Below are positions 1 through 6,321 of a stretch of DNA of 8,236 nucleotides, one piece after another. A program made the translations under genes and the position numbers. The notes beneath the pieces were generated by a model that did no database searches, had not been told where the DNA came from, and saw only the letters and a program-made list of their open reading frames with translations. Within the stretch, counting starts at the first letter, position 1; the number at the start of each line of letters is the position of its first letter. The stretch is from Sporomusaceae bacterium. GTDB taxonomy: Bacteria > Bacillota > Negativicutes > DSM-13327. The stretch spans positions 1 through 8,236 of the forward strand of contig JAPUES010000201.1 in NCBI GenBank assembly GCA_027492445.1, read 5' to 3'.

Positions 1-2
1 TT

Positions 3-308
3 GAAGAAGTGGGAGAAGACCCTTATCGGATTGATCGCATGCTAACTCAATTGTTGCTAGCAGATAAATTGCAAAGAGCTGCAGGGATTGTAGTTGCTGT
101 TTGCAGCGATTGTGATAAAGATGATCCGCCAGGTTTTACCTTAGAAGAAGTGCTCAAAGAACGTTTAGGAGGACTTGGTAAGCCAGTACTAACTAATTTA
201 TATTTTGGTCATACCAAGGATAAGGCAACCATTCCTTTTGGTGTTAGGGCAATCCTTGGTGGAGAAAAGGGTAGCTTGGAAATAATCGAAAGAGCAACCA
301 CAGACTAA
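3..308 (+). CDS. LD-carboxypeptidase family protein (S66), C-terminal part
   Basis: This is an open reading frame entering from the left edge and ending in TAA; the start lies outside the window. The visible ~101 residues match the C-terminal domain of family S66 serine peptidases (muramoyl-tetrapeptide/LD-carboxypeptidase, LdcA/MccF group). An EEVGEDPYRIDRMLTQL segment resembles the family's 'E-D-x-x-E-x-P-Y-x-I-D-R-M-L-x-Q-L' signature. It is followed by an FGHTKDKATIPFGVRA segment, whose His would be the catalytic His of the Ser-Glu-His triad, and then by a GSLEIIE tail. The catalytic Ser and Glu lie upstream and cannot be checked. Family members remove the terminal D-Ala from L,D-linked murein tetrapeptides in the cytoplasm, or act as microcin-immunity peptidases; this fragment cannot separate the two. 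The M20 gene follows after 13 bases, so co-transcription is likely. Confidence 0.85.
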   Translation, partial: EEVGEDPYRIDRMLTQLLLADKLQRAAGIVVAVCSDCDKDDPPGFTLEEVLKERLGGLGKPVLTNLYFGHTKDKATIPFGVRAILGGEKGSLEIIERATTD

Positions 309-321
309 GGAGAGAGTATGG

Positions 322-1452
322 ATGAGTAGAATGGATAAACAAGTATTAAAAACAGAAGCTAGTAAGATAATAGATAGGATAGCTCCCGAGCTAAGAGCCA
401 TTAGTCTAGCACTACATAGTAACCCTGAATTAGGCAGGGAAGAATATAAGGCAGCAAAGCTGCTACGGGCAGGGATAGAAGAACATGGTTTTGCTGTAAC
501 GCAAAATAGTAGTGGTTATGAGACGGCGTTTATTGCTAAGAAAGGCTGTGGAGGACTAAAAGTTGCTTTTTTGGCTGAATATGATGCCCTGCCAGGTATT
601 GGTCATGCCTGTGGGCATAATTTAATTGCAGCCATGAGCTATGGGGCGGCAGTAGCTTTTGCTGCTGTTGCTGGTAAAGAAGCCGTTTCCTATTTAATTG
701 GTTGTCCAGCAGAAGAAACAAGCGGAGCAAAAGTCGCCATGGCAGACGCTGGAGTTTTTGATGGCTTAACAGCAGCCCTAATTGTCCACCCCAGTGATGG
801 TAACTATATTGGCGGCACTTCCTATGCGACTCACCCTTTAAAAGTAACCTTTCGTGGCCGTCCGGCTCATGTTGCTAGTAAAGTAGATACAGGCATTAAT
901 GCCTTGGATGCTTTAATCTTATTTTATCAAGGCATAAAAGAGCTGCGCCAAACCTTTACTCAGGAGACAATACTAGCAGGCATTATTACGAAAGGGGGCA
1001 TTGCTCCTAACATTGTGACGGAAGAAGCTGAGGCGAAGTTTACCATAAGGGCCTTGTCGGCTCGTTATTTAGAGGAGATTGTTTTGCCGGCCGTCCGTAA
1101 TTTAGGAGCAAAGATTGCTCTAGCCACTGGAACAAGGGTAGAGATGGTCCATTATGAACCCTTGTTTAAAGAACTCATTAATGATGCCAAGCTTATGGAA
1201 TTATATAAAGAAAATATGCTGTTATTAGGGGAAAAAATGATTGTTCTTTCTCCGGAAGACGCGGATGGCTCTACGGATGTTGGTAATGTGAGTCATGTAG
1301 TGCCGACCATTCACCCCGACCTTGGTATTGGTAGCAACCTAGCGGCGCATACCCTAGAATTTGCCCAAGCAGCAGGCGGTGCATATGCCCAAGAACGACT
1401 CGTAATCGGAGCCAAAGCAATGGTCATGACAGCGATTGACCTACTAGAGTAG
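322..1452 (+). CDS. M20 family metallopeptidase / amidohydrolase (AbgB / PM20D2-like)
   Basis: This is a complete 376-residue cytoplasmic protein without a signal peptide. It has the M20 amidohydrolase layout: a catalytic domain split by a dimerisation (lid) domain at roughly residues 165-280. Metal-site motifs are EYDALPGIGHACGHN (86-100), with the Asp, Cys and His typical of the amidohydrolase branch, PAEETSG (129-135) with the catalytic Glu pair, H156-P157, and a C-terminal AAHTLEF (341-347) with the last His ligand. The RPAHV and GSTDVGNVSHVVPTIHP (316-332) segments fit the AbgB/PM20D2-like branch. That branch hydrolyses p-aminobenzoyl-glutamate or dipeptides with basic residues, so the true substrate is open. 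ATG 322 is preferred because GGAG at 309-312 sits 9 bases upstream; ATG 331 is too far away. The gene is probably translated from the same mRNA as the S66 peptidase, which suggests peptide or murein-peptide turnover (inference). Confidence 0.88.
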   Translation: MSRMDKQVLKTEASKIIDRIAPELRAISLALHSNPELGREEYKAAKLLRAGIEEHGFAVTQNSSGYETAFIAKKGCGGLKVAFLAEYDALPGIGHACGHNLIAAMSYGAAVAFAAVAGKEAVSYLIGCPAEETSGAKVAMADAGVFDGLTAALIVHPSDGNYIGGTSYATHPLKVTFRGRPAHVASKVDTGINALDALILFYQGIKELRQTFTQETILAGIITKGGIAPNIVTEEAEAKFTIRALSARYLEEIVLPAVRNLGAKIALATGTRVEMVHYEPLFKELINDAKLMELYKENMLLLGEKMIVLSPEDADGSTDVGNVSHVVPTIHPDLGIGSNLAAHTLEFAQAAGGAYAQERLVIGAKAMVMTAIDLLE

Positions 1453-1480
1453 AAATTTTTACATTTTTTTTAAAGAATAA

Positions 1481-1509
1481 TCGACAAATGCCAGCTATTT
1501 TGCTATTAT
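1481..1509 (+). promoter_or_regulatory. Sigma-70 promoter of the polyamine operon
   Basis: TCGACA (1481-1486, 5 of 6 to the -35 consensus) is separated by exactly 17 bases from TATTAT (1504-1509, 5 of 6 to the -10 consensus). It lies in the gap between the M20 gene and nspC, and would give a start near 1516 and a leader of about 80 bases. It is the best promoter match in this gap; no transcription data are available. Confidence 0.6.
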
Positions 1510-1542
1510 TAGTTTCGTAGAAAATCATAATAACGAAAAAAT

Positions 1543-1556
1543 GTCATTATAATGAC
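1543..1556 (+). promoter_or_regulatory. 14-bp perfect palindrome in the nspC leader (possible operator)
   Basis: GTCATTATAATGAC is a perfect inverted repeat. Two mismatched positions further out it is flanked by an A-run (about 1536-1540) on the left and a T-run (1559-1563) on the right, which extend the symmetry. The palindrome contains a TATAAT (1548-1553), but no good -35 lies 16-18 bases upstream, so a second promoter is doubtful. It could be a repressor operator just downstream of the predicted start point. As RNA it would be a weak hairpin (5-bp stem, TATA loop) before a U-run. Confidence 0.4.
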
Positions 1557-1595
1557 TGTTTTTAAAATATCATGCACAAAGAGGAGCTTTATAAC

Positions 1596-2699
1596 ATGAA
1601 CATTGCCACTCCCTATTATCTTATTGATGAAAAGAAACTGTTGCGTAATTTAAAAATCATTGAACAGGTGCGTGAACTTTCCGGAGCCAAATCTTTGTTG
1701 GCGCTAAAATGTTTTTCTACCTGGAGTGTATTTGATATCATGCAGCAATATATGGATGGCACTACCTCCAGCTCCCTTTTTGAAGCACGTCTCGGATTTG
1801 AAAAATTCGGTAAAGAAACCCATGCTTATTGTGTAGGCTATTCACAGGAAGATATTGAGTCGGTAGCTAAATTTGCCGATAAGATTATTTTTAATTCTCT
1901 TTCTCAATTAGAACGGTATTATGATGTGGTTAAAGGAGCAAAAATTGGCCTGCGCGTGAACCCAGGAATGAGTCATTCCCATTTTGATTTAGCGGATCCT
2001 GCGCGTAAACATTCTCGTCTAGGGGTAATAGATAAGGATGCACTACAGGGCCAGTTATCTCGTCTTAGTGGCTTAATGTTTCATTATAATTGTGAAAATG
2101 ATGATTTTGAAGCTTTTTCTAAGCAACTCGATGCTCTTGGAAACTGTTACGGAGACATACTCCATAAGCTAGAATGGGTGAGCCTTGGCGGCGGATTGTA
2201 TTTTACTAAAGAGGGTTATCCTGTGGAACGGTTTGCTAAGAGGTTAGCCGACTTTGCAGCCCAGTTTAATGTCCAGATTTATTTGGAACCAGGCGAAAGT
2301 GTTATTACTGGTTGTGCAGAATTAGTTACCAATGTCGTGGACTTAGTGTATAATGGAATGGACATTGCTATCGTTGATGCTTCTGTGGAAGGACATATGC
2401 TGGATTTATTGATATATCGGCTATCTGCCAAAATAGAAGGGGCAGATAAAGGGAAACATCAATATATGGTTGCTGGACGATCTTGCCTGGCAGGAGATGT
2501 TTTCGGCACATTTCAGTTTGAAGATAAATTGACAATTGGCAGTGAAATTCGGTTTGCTGATGCGGCCGGTTATACAATGGTAAAGAAAAATTGGTTTAAT
2601 GGACTGCAGATGCCGGGGATTGTTGTGCGAAGGCTAGATGATACTGTAGAGGTTATACGTACCTTTGGTTATGATGATTTTGTAAGTAGCTTGTCGTAA
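1596..2699 (+). CDS. nspC: Carboxynorspermidine / carboxyspermidine decarboxylase
   Basis: This 367-residue PLP enzyme of the alanine-racemase-fold (fold III) decarboxylases removes the carboxyl group from carboxynorspermidine or carboxyspermidine, giving norspermidine or spermidine. Visible hallmarks are LLALKCF near the N-terminus, where K38 would carry PLP, SSSLFEARLG (58-67), SRLGV (140-144), the GGG phosphate loop (198-200), EPGES (231-235), SCLAGD around C297 with the catalytic Cys of the opposing subunit, and the NspC-typical GYTMVKKNWFNG (325-336). Length agrees with the family (about 365-380). The start at 1596 is chosen because GAGGAG (1580-1585) precedes it by 9-10 bases; an in-frame ATG at 1572 has no ribosome binding site. 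The dehydrogenase gene follows 32 bases downstream in the same operon. Sequence alone does not decide between the norspermidine and spermidine branch. Confidence 0.93.
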   Translation: MNIATPYYLIDEKKLLRNLKIIEQVRELSGAKSLLALKCFSTWSVFDIMQQYMDGTTSSSLFEARLGFEKFGKETHAYCVGYSQEDIESVAKFADKIIFNSLSQLERYYDVVKGAKIGLRVNPGMSHSHFDLADPARKHSRLGVIDKDALQGQLSRLSGLMFHYNCENDDFEAFSKQLDALGNCYGDILHKLEWVSLGGGLYFTKEGYPVERFAKRLADFAAQFNVQIYLEPGESVITGCAELVTNVVDLVYNGMDIAIVDASVEGHMLDLLIYRLSAKIEGADKGKHQYMVAGRSCLAGDVFGTFQFEDKLTIGSEIRFADAAGYTMVKKNWFNGLQMPGIVVRRLDDTVEVIRTFGYDDFVSSLS

Positions 2700-2731
2700 A
2701 ATTTTTTTTGTACATACAAAGGAGGAAGAAA

Positions 2732-3985
2732 ATGAGGAAAAATGTTCTAATTGTCGGTGCTGGTGGAGTTGCTCATGTTGTCGCCCATAAATGTGGGATG
2801 AACAACGATATTCTGGGGGATATTTGTATCGCTTCTCGTACCCAGGAAAAATGCAACGCCATCATTGAAAGTGTAATGCGTAAAAATCATTTGAAAGATC
2901 CATCCAAAAAATTATACTCACGAGAAGTGGATGCCCTTGACGTGCCTGCTTTGGTTAAGGTAATCAAAGAGACAAAATCGGAAATTGTTATTAATGTGGG
3001 TCAGTCTTATATTAACATGTCCGTTTTAGAGGCGTGTATTGAAGCGGATGTTGTCTATATGGATACGGCAATTCATGAAGAACCAGACAAGGTTTGTGAA
3101 AATCCCCCTTGGTATGCTAATTATGAATGGAAGCGCAAAGATCGTTGCGAAAAGCAAGGAATTACTGCTATTTTAGGAATCGGTTTTGATCCTGGGGTAG
3201 TGAATGCTTGGTGTGCATTAGCGCAGCAGGATTATTTTGATACCATTGAGACAATTGATATACTCGATGTGAATGCTGGTAGTCATGGTAAATATTTTGC
3301 TACTAATTTTGACCCTGAAATTAATTTTAGAGAATTTAAAAAAGTGTGGACGTGGATTGATCGGAAATGGGTGCTACAAGATGTTCACTCTATTAAAGTA
3401 GAGTATGATTTTCCTGTCGTCGGCAAATGCCCCGTATATTTAACGGGACATGATGAACTTCATTCTCTTTCTAAAAATATTGATGCTGATTCCATTCGTT
3501 TTTGGATGGGTTTTGGTGATCATTATCTAAATGTATTTTCTGTCTTAACAAATATTGGCCTTACTTCCGAAGTGCCAGTGAACATTGCAGATGGTGTGGA
3601 TATTGCCCCTCTCAAGGTGCTAAAGGCATTGCTTCCAGATCCTTCCTCCCTTGCTCCTAACTATACAGGAAAAACCTGCATTGGAAACTTTATTAAAGGC
3701 ACTAAAAATAATGAAAAACGAGAAATCTTTATTTATAACACTTGTGATCATGCGGAGTGCTATGAAGAAGTTGAATCTCAAGCCATAAGCTATACAGCAG
3801 GAGTACCACCTGTAGCGGCAGCTATTTTGGTCGCGCGGGGCGATTGGGATGTAAAGAAAATGGTAAATGTAGAAGAACTAGATCCTAAACCTTTTCTTGA
3901 ACTATTAGATGGTATGGGTTTACCTACGGAAGTTGTTGAGGCCCCTGTAGCCTTTACACCACCAGTTATTAAATCCTTAGAATAG
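2732..3985 (+). CDS. Carboxynorspermidine / carboxyspermidine dehydrogenase (saccharopine dehydrogenase-like)
   Basis: This 417-residue protein has an N-terminal Rossmann fold with dinucleotide-binding GAGGVA at residues 9-14 (strand NVLIVGAGG). A SRTQEK segment near the end of the second strand fits NADP(H) preference. A central GIGFDPGVVNAW motif and a DILDVNAGSHGKYF segment are typical of the saccharopine-dehydrogenase-like CANSDH/CASDH enzymes, and length fits (about 400-420). The enzyme reductively condenses L-aspartate semialdehyde with 1,3-diaminopropane or putrescine, giving carboxynorspermidine or carboxyspermidine, which the NspC encoded just upstream decarboxylates. ATG 2732 is chosen because AGGAGG lies 7 bases upstream (2720-2725); an in-frame TTG at 2708 would overrun that site. 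A strong terminator begins 4 bases past the stop. The pairing with nspC makes the polyamine role much more likely than lysine metabolism. Confidence 0.92.
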   Translation: MRKNVLIVGAGGVAHVVAHKCGMNNDILGDICIASRTQEKCNAIIESVMRKNHLKDPSKKLYSREVDALDVPALVKVIKETKSEIVINVGQSYINMSVLEACIEADVVYMDTAIHEEPDKVCENPPWYANYEWKRKDRCEKQGITAILGIGFDPGVVNAWCALAQQDYFDTIETIDILDVNAGSHGKYFATNFDPEINFREFKKVWTWIDRKWVLQDVHSIKVEYDFPVVGKCPVYLTGHDELHSLSKNIDADSIRFWMGFGDHYLNVFSVLTNIGLTSEVPVNIADGVDIAPLKVLKALLPDPSSLAPNYTGKTCIGNFIKGTKNNEKREIFIYNTCDHAECYEEVESQAISYTAGVPPVAAAILVARGDWDVKKMVNVEELDPKPFLELLDGMGLPTEVVEAPVAFTPPVIKSLE

Positions 3986-3989
3986 ACAA

Positions 3990-4029
3990 AAACCTCTTGT
4001 GGATACAATGTATTCCAAGAGGTTTTTTT
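3990..4029 (+). terminator. Rho-independent terminator of the polyamine operon
   Basis: The arm AAACCTCTTG (3990-3999) pairs with CAAGAGGTTT (4016-4025). Above it, GGATAC (4001-4006) pairs with GTATTC (4010-4015, one G-T pair) over an AAT loop, with one bulged T at 4000. The stem runs straight into a T-tract ending at 4029. It is the strongest terminator in the window. Confidence 0.93.
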
Positions 4030-4052
4030 ATAAAATTTAGTAAAAAATATTG

Positions 4053-4081
4053 TTGCCTAACAGGAATTAGCATGTTACTAT
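4053..4081 (+). promoter_or_regulatory. Candidate sigma-70 promoter (extended -10) for the HEQEH protein gene
   Basis: TTGCCT (4053-4058), then 17 bases, then TACTAT (4076-4081), with a TG at 4073-4074 forming an extended -10. Each hexamer matches consensus at 4 of 6 positions. It sits between the upstream terminator and an isolated gene that must have its own promoter, which is the main support. Confidence 0.45.
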
Positions 4082-4136
4082 CAAACCAAAGGATTAAGTG
4101 GCATTGTAAGGAAAATGAAGATAGGAGATGCATATT

Positions 4137-4715
4137 ATGGCTAATATTGATTCAGTGCCTTCCCAAGGTGCTAGGATGAATATTTTATACCCGAATCAGG
4201 ATATGCCGGTTTATGAAAAAGGAGGGGGGCAAAATCCCTTTTCAGGACAGGTAACTCCGTCAGAGCAATATGCTGATTTAGATAAACGTCTTGGAGCGGC
4301 CTATAAGGTGGATATTTCTAGCCCTCAAAAGAATGATTGGAATGATGCAGAGGTGCGCCGTATGAAGAGTGTTGGGCAGATTGAATGTCTGACATGCAAG
4401 GAAAGAACATACCAAGATGGGTCAGATGATCCAGGAGTATCTTTTAAAGCACCAGGGCACATTTCTCCTGAAAGCTCAGCTGCTGTCGTAGGGGCTCATG
4501 AACAAGAACATGTGAGTCGTAATCAAGCCAGTGCTCGTGCGGAGGATAAGAAGGTCATTGCCCAGAGTGTGCGGTTATTTACTGCGATATGTCCGGAATG
4601 TGGAAAAAGTTATGTTTCTGGCGGTGAGACACGAACCACTACTGCCTCAAAGGCGAGTGGAGAGCAGCCTAAGGCGGAAACTGCGTTAGGAAATACAGTA
4701 GACTTACTTATTTGA
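4137..4715 (+). CDS. Putative zinc metalloprotease-like protein with HEQEH and two CxxC motifs
   Basis: This is a 192-residue protein with no signal peptide or membrane segment. In order: a polar, probably disordered N-terminus (1-65); CLTC (84-87) inside IECLTCKERTYQDG; a conserved-looking DGSDDPGVSFKAPGHISPE stretch (94-112); AHEQEHV (120-126), an HExxH zincin signature; CPEC (152-155) followed by GKSYVSGG; and a Thr/Ser/Lys-rich tail. The HExxH suggests a zinc hydrolase; the two CxxC pairs could together bind a structural zinc. The AHEQEH segment recalls the SprA-related putative metalloprotease group, but that is from memory and the function is unknown. ATG 4137 is preferred over ATG 4128 because AGGAG (4123-4127) is 9 bases from the former and abuts the latter. 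The gene stands alone between two terminators, so it is probably monocistronic. Confidence 0.8.
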   Translation: MANIDSVPSQGARMNILYPNQDMPVYEKGGGQNPFSGQVTPSEQYADLDKRLGAAYKVDISSPQKNDWNDAEVRRMKSVGQIECLTCKERTYQDGSDDPGVSFKAPGHISPESSAAVVGAHEQEHVSRNQASARAEDKKVIAQSVRLFTAICPECGKSYVSGGETRTTTASKASGEQPKAETALGNTVDLLI

Positions 4716-4726
4716 AATAGATAAGA

Positions 4727-4757
4727 AAAGCCATGGCGGTTGATGCCATGGCTTTTT
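4727..4757 (+). terminator. Rho-independent terminator after the HEQEH protein gene
   Basis: AAAGCCATGGC (4727-4737) pairs with GCCATGGCTTT (4745-4755) across a 7-base loop and is followed by T residues to 4757. The 11-bp stem begins 11 bases after the stop codon. The A-run/T-run symmetry means it could also work on the opposite strand, though no gene points that way. Confidence 0.9.
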
Positions 4758-4899
4758 GGTATTTTAGAACATATAAAATCTTGAGCAATGAGAATAATAT
4801 CCCAAACTAGGAATAATTTATAAATAACTAAACTTATTGATGGAGCATTGTGGAATTTTATCAAAAAATAATGAAAATGGAGAGAAAGGGGGAGGGGAG

Positions 4900-5007
4900 T
4901 TGGATATTTATACTTATACCTGTTTTGCCTATGCATTAACAGCCGTAATTGCTTTTATAACAGTGGGTATTATGCAGTTGATAAACAAGGTAGTAAGTCG
5001 TGAATAA
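4900..5007 (+). CDS. Small single-helix membrane protein, possible OadG-like accessory subunit
   Basis: This 35-residue reading frame starts at TTG 4900 and ends in TAA. A purine-rich ribosome binding site (GGGGGAGGGG, about 4888-4897) lies just upstream; no ATG or GTG start is available in frame. The product has a short polar N-terminus (MDIYTYT), one hydrophobic stretch (about residues 8-27, CFAYALTAVIAFITVGIMQL) and a basic tail (INKVVSRE), consistent with one membrane helix with the positive end inside. The next gene, an OadB-like protein, starts 15 bases later and its ribosome binding site (5006-5011) overlaps this stop codon, so translational coupling is likely. OadG/gamma subunits of sodium-pump decarboxylases are also single-helix proteins beside beta subunits, but are usually about 80 residues, so this would be a minimal relative or an unrelated transporter small subunit. 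Confidence 0.6.
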   Translation: MDIYTYTCFAYALTAVIAFITVGIMQLINKVVSRE

Positions 5008-5022
5008 GGAGATGGGGAAAAC

Positions 5023-6228
5023 GTGGAAAATGTGTTGCAACAGTTATTTCCGGGGATTGCTACTTTGTTTGTACAGGATATTCATATTGTTATCGCTAGG
5101 ATTTTCTTAATTGGTCTAGGTTTTATGCTTGCATATTTGGGGTTTAAACATACCCTTGAACCCCTAATCATGATCCCTATGGGAATGGGTATGAGCACTG
5201 TTAATGCCGCTCAGCTTTTTCTGACATCTGGCAGTATTGGAAATCTTTTTCTCGACCCTCTTGTCGAACAGCCTGATATGCTAGTAAATATTATGCAGGT
5301 TAATTTTTTGCAACCCATTTATAATTTGACCTTTAGCAATGGCCTCATTGCCTGCCTTGTATTTATGGGAATAGGGGCTATTTGTGAAGTTGGTTTTATC
5401 CTATCTCGACCATGGGCGAGCATTATTGTAGCGTTGTTTGCAGAGCTAGGTTCCTTTGTAACCCTTATTGTTGGCTATAAGATGGGTCTGCCTATTGGGG
5501 AAGCGGCTTCTGTTGCCACTATTGGCGGTGCTGATGGGCCTATGGTTCTTTATACATCCCTCATGATGGCGCCAAATTTATTCGTTCCTATTTCAATCAT
5601 TGCCTATCTGTATTTGAGTTTGACCTATGCTGGTTATCCCTACCTTATTAAGCTGATAGTGCCTAAGCGGTATCGAGGCATAGAAGTGAGTCAGACACAA
5701 AGCAATATTAGCAAAACTTCAAAATTTATTTTTATCATTTTAATTTGCACAATACTCTGTTTTCTTTTGCCAGTGGCGGCCCCTTTAATTATGTCTTTTT
5801 TTCTGGGCCTTGCCATTAAGGAAGCTGAAATTGAACCTTACTCAAAAATACTACAAGAGACTATTTTATATGGTGCTACCTTATTTCTTGGTTTGCTGCT
5901 GGGAGTTCTTTGTGATGCTCAAATCATTATGAATCCTAAAGTTGGGATTTTGCTACTGCTTGGCATGTTAGCCTTAGGTGTCTCTGCCATTGGTGGCCTT
6001 GTAGGGGGCTGGATGGTGTATTGGTTCACTAAAAACTATAATCCGGTCATTGGCATTGCCGGTGTATCTTGTGTCCCTACAACAGCGAAATTGGCCCAAT
6101 ATGCAGCTCATGAGGAAAATCCTTTCGTTATGATTCTTCCCTTGGCATTAGGGGCGAATATTAGCGGCGTTATTGTTTCGGCAATTACAACAGGGGTATT
6201 TATCTCTACCGCTTTTTTAGTAAAGTAG
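5023..6228 (+). CDS. OadB/MmdB-like sodium-translocating decarboxylase beta subunit, orphan
   Basis: This is a 401-residue, very hydrophobic protein with about 9-11 membrane segments. It matches the beta subunits of Na+-pumping oxaloacetate, methylmalonyl-CoA and glutaconyl-CoA decarboxylases, which carry the sodium channel in the cytoplasmic membrane. Motifs are GIGAICEVGF, IGGADGP (167-173), where D171 corresponds to the sodium-binding Asp203 of Klebsiella OadB, and NPVIGIAGVSCVP (340-352), where N340, G344 and S349 fall at the spacing of Asn373, Gly377 and Ser382. The residue at the Arg389 position is Lys (K356). The start is GTG 5023, with AAGGAG at 5006-5011. No carboxyltransferase alpha or biotin-carrier gene is in view, so it is unclear whether it belongs to a decarboxylase or acts as a transporter. 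The regulator gene follows 93 bases downstream with no terminator between. Confidence 0.85.
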   Translation: MENVLQQLFPGIATLFVQDIHIVIARIFLIGLGFMLAYLGFKHTLEPLIMIPMGMGMSTVNAAQLFLTSGSIGNLFLDPLVEQPDMLVNIMQVNFLQPIYNLTFSNGLIACLVFMGIGAICEVGFILSRPWASIIVALFAELGSFVTLIVGYKMGLPIGEAASVATIGGADGPMVLYTSLMMAPNLFVPISIIAYLYLSLTYAGYPYLIKLIVPKRYRGIEVSQTQSNISKTSKFIFIILICTILCFLLPVAAPLIMSFFLGLAIKEAEIEPYSKILQETILYGATLFLGLLLGVLCDAQIIMNPKVGILLLLGMLALGVSAIGGLVGGWMVYWFTKNYNPVIGIAGVSCVPTTAKLAQYAAHEENPFVMILPLALGANISGVIVSAITTGVFISTAFLVK

Positions 6229-6249
6229 TATAGAGAAGGTATATAGCAT

Positions 6250-6261
6250 ATTCCGTGGAAT
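6250..6261 (+). repeat. Short inverted repeat between the oadB-like gene and the regulator gene
   Basis: ATTCC (6250-6254) and GGAAT (6257-6261) are separated by GT, giving a small dyad 22 bases after the OadB-like stop. There is no T-run after it, so it is not an intrinsic terminator. It could be an operator or chance. I found no convincing promoter in 6229-6321, which favours read-through into the regulator gene. Confidence 0.3.
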
Positions 6262-6321
6262 GTAATAAATAATGAAGAAAGATTGACAGGGGCCTATTGG
6301 CTGGTTATTAGGAGGAAAAAT

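Noticed and set aside
1441..1469. CTACTAGAGTAG followed by T-rich sequence as a terminator of the M20 gene.
   Set aside because: The stem has 5 bp with a 2-base loop, too tight to form as drawn; the T-runs are interrupted.
3997..4179. Plus-strand reading frame of 60 codons overlapping the terminator.
   Set aside because: It starts inside the terminator stem, lacks a ribosome binding site, has unlikely composition and overlaps the start of the HEQEH gene.
4720..4730. GATAAGAAAAG, identical to part of the repeated activator-site sequence upstream of the lyase.
   Set aside because: The opposite half-site (TTATC) is missing and the match lies at a stop codon/terminator arm; likely chance in A-rich DNA.
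4758..4899. Search for a promoter ahead of the small membrane protein and OadB-like genes (e.g. TTGATG at 4837-4842).
   Set aside because: No -10 better than a weak TATCAA at 16 bases spacing, and no GG-N10-GC sigma-54 element was found; a promoter must exist after the terminator but I cannot place it. The ATTTATAAAT palindrome nearby is low-complexity.
6283..6311. TTGACA (6283-6288) with TATTAG 17 bases downstream as a promoter for the regulator gene.
   Set aside because: The -10 would overlap the AGGAGG ribosome binding site and transcription would start only a few bases before ATG 6322, leaving no usable leader.
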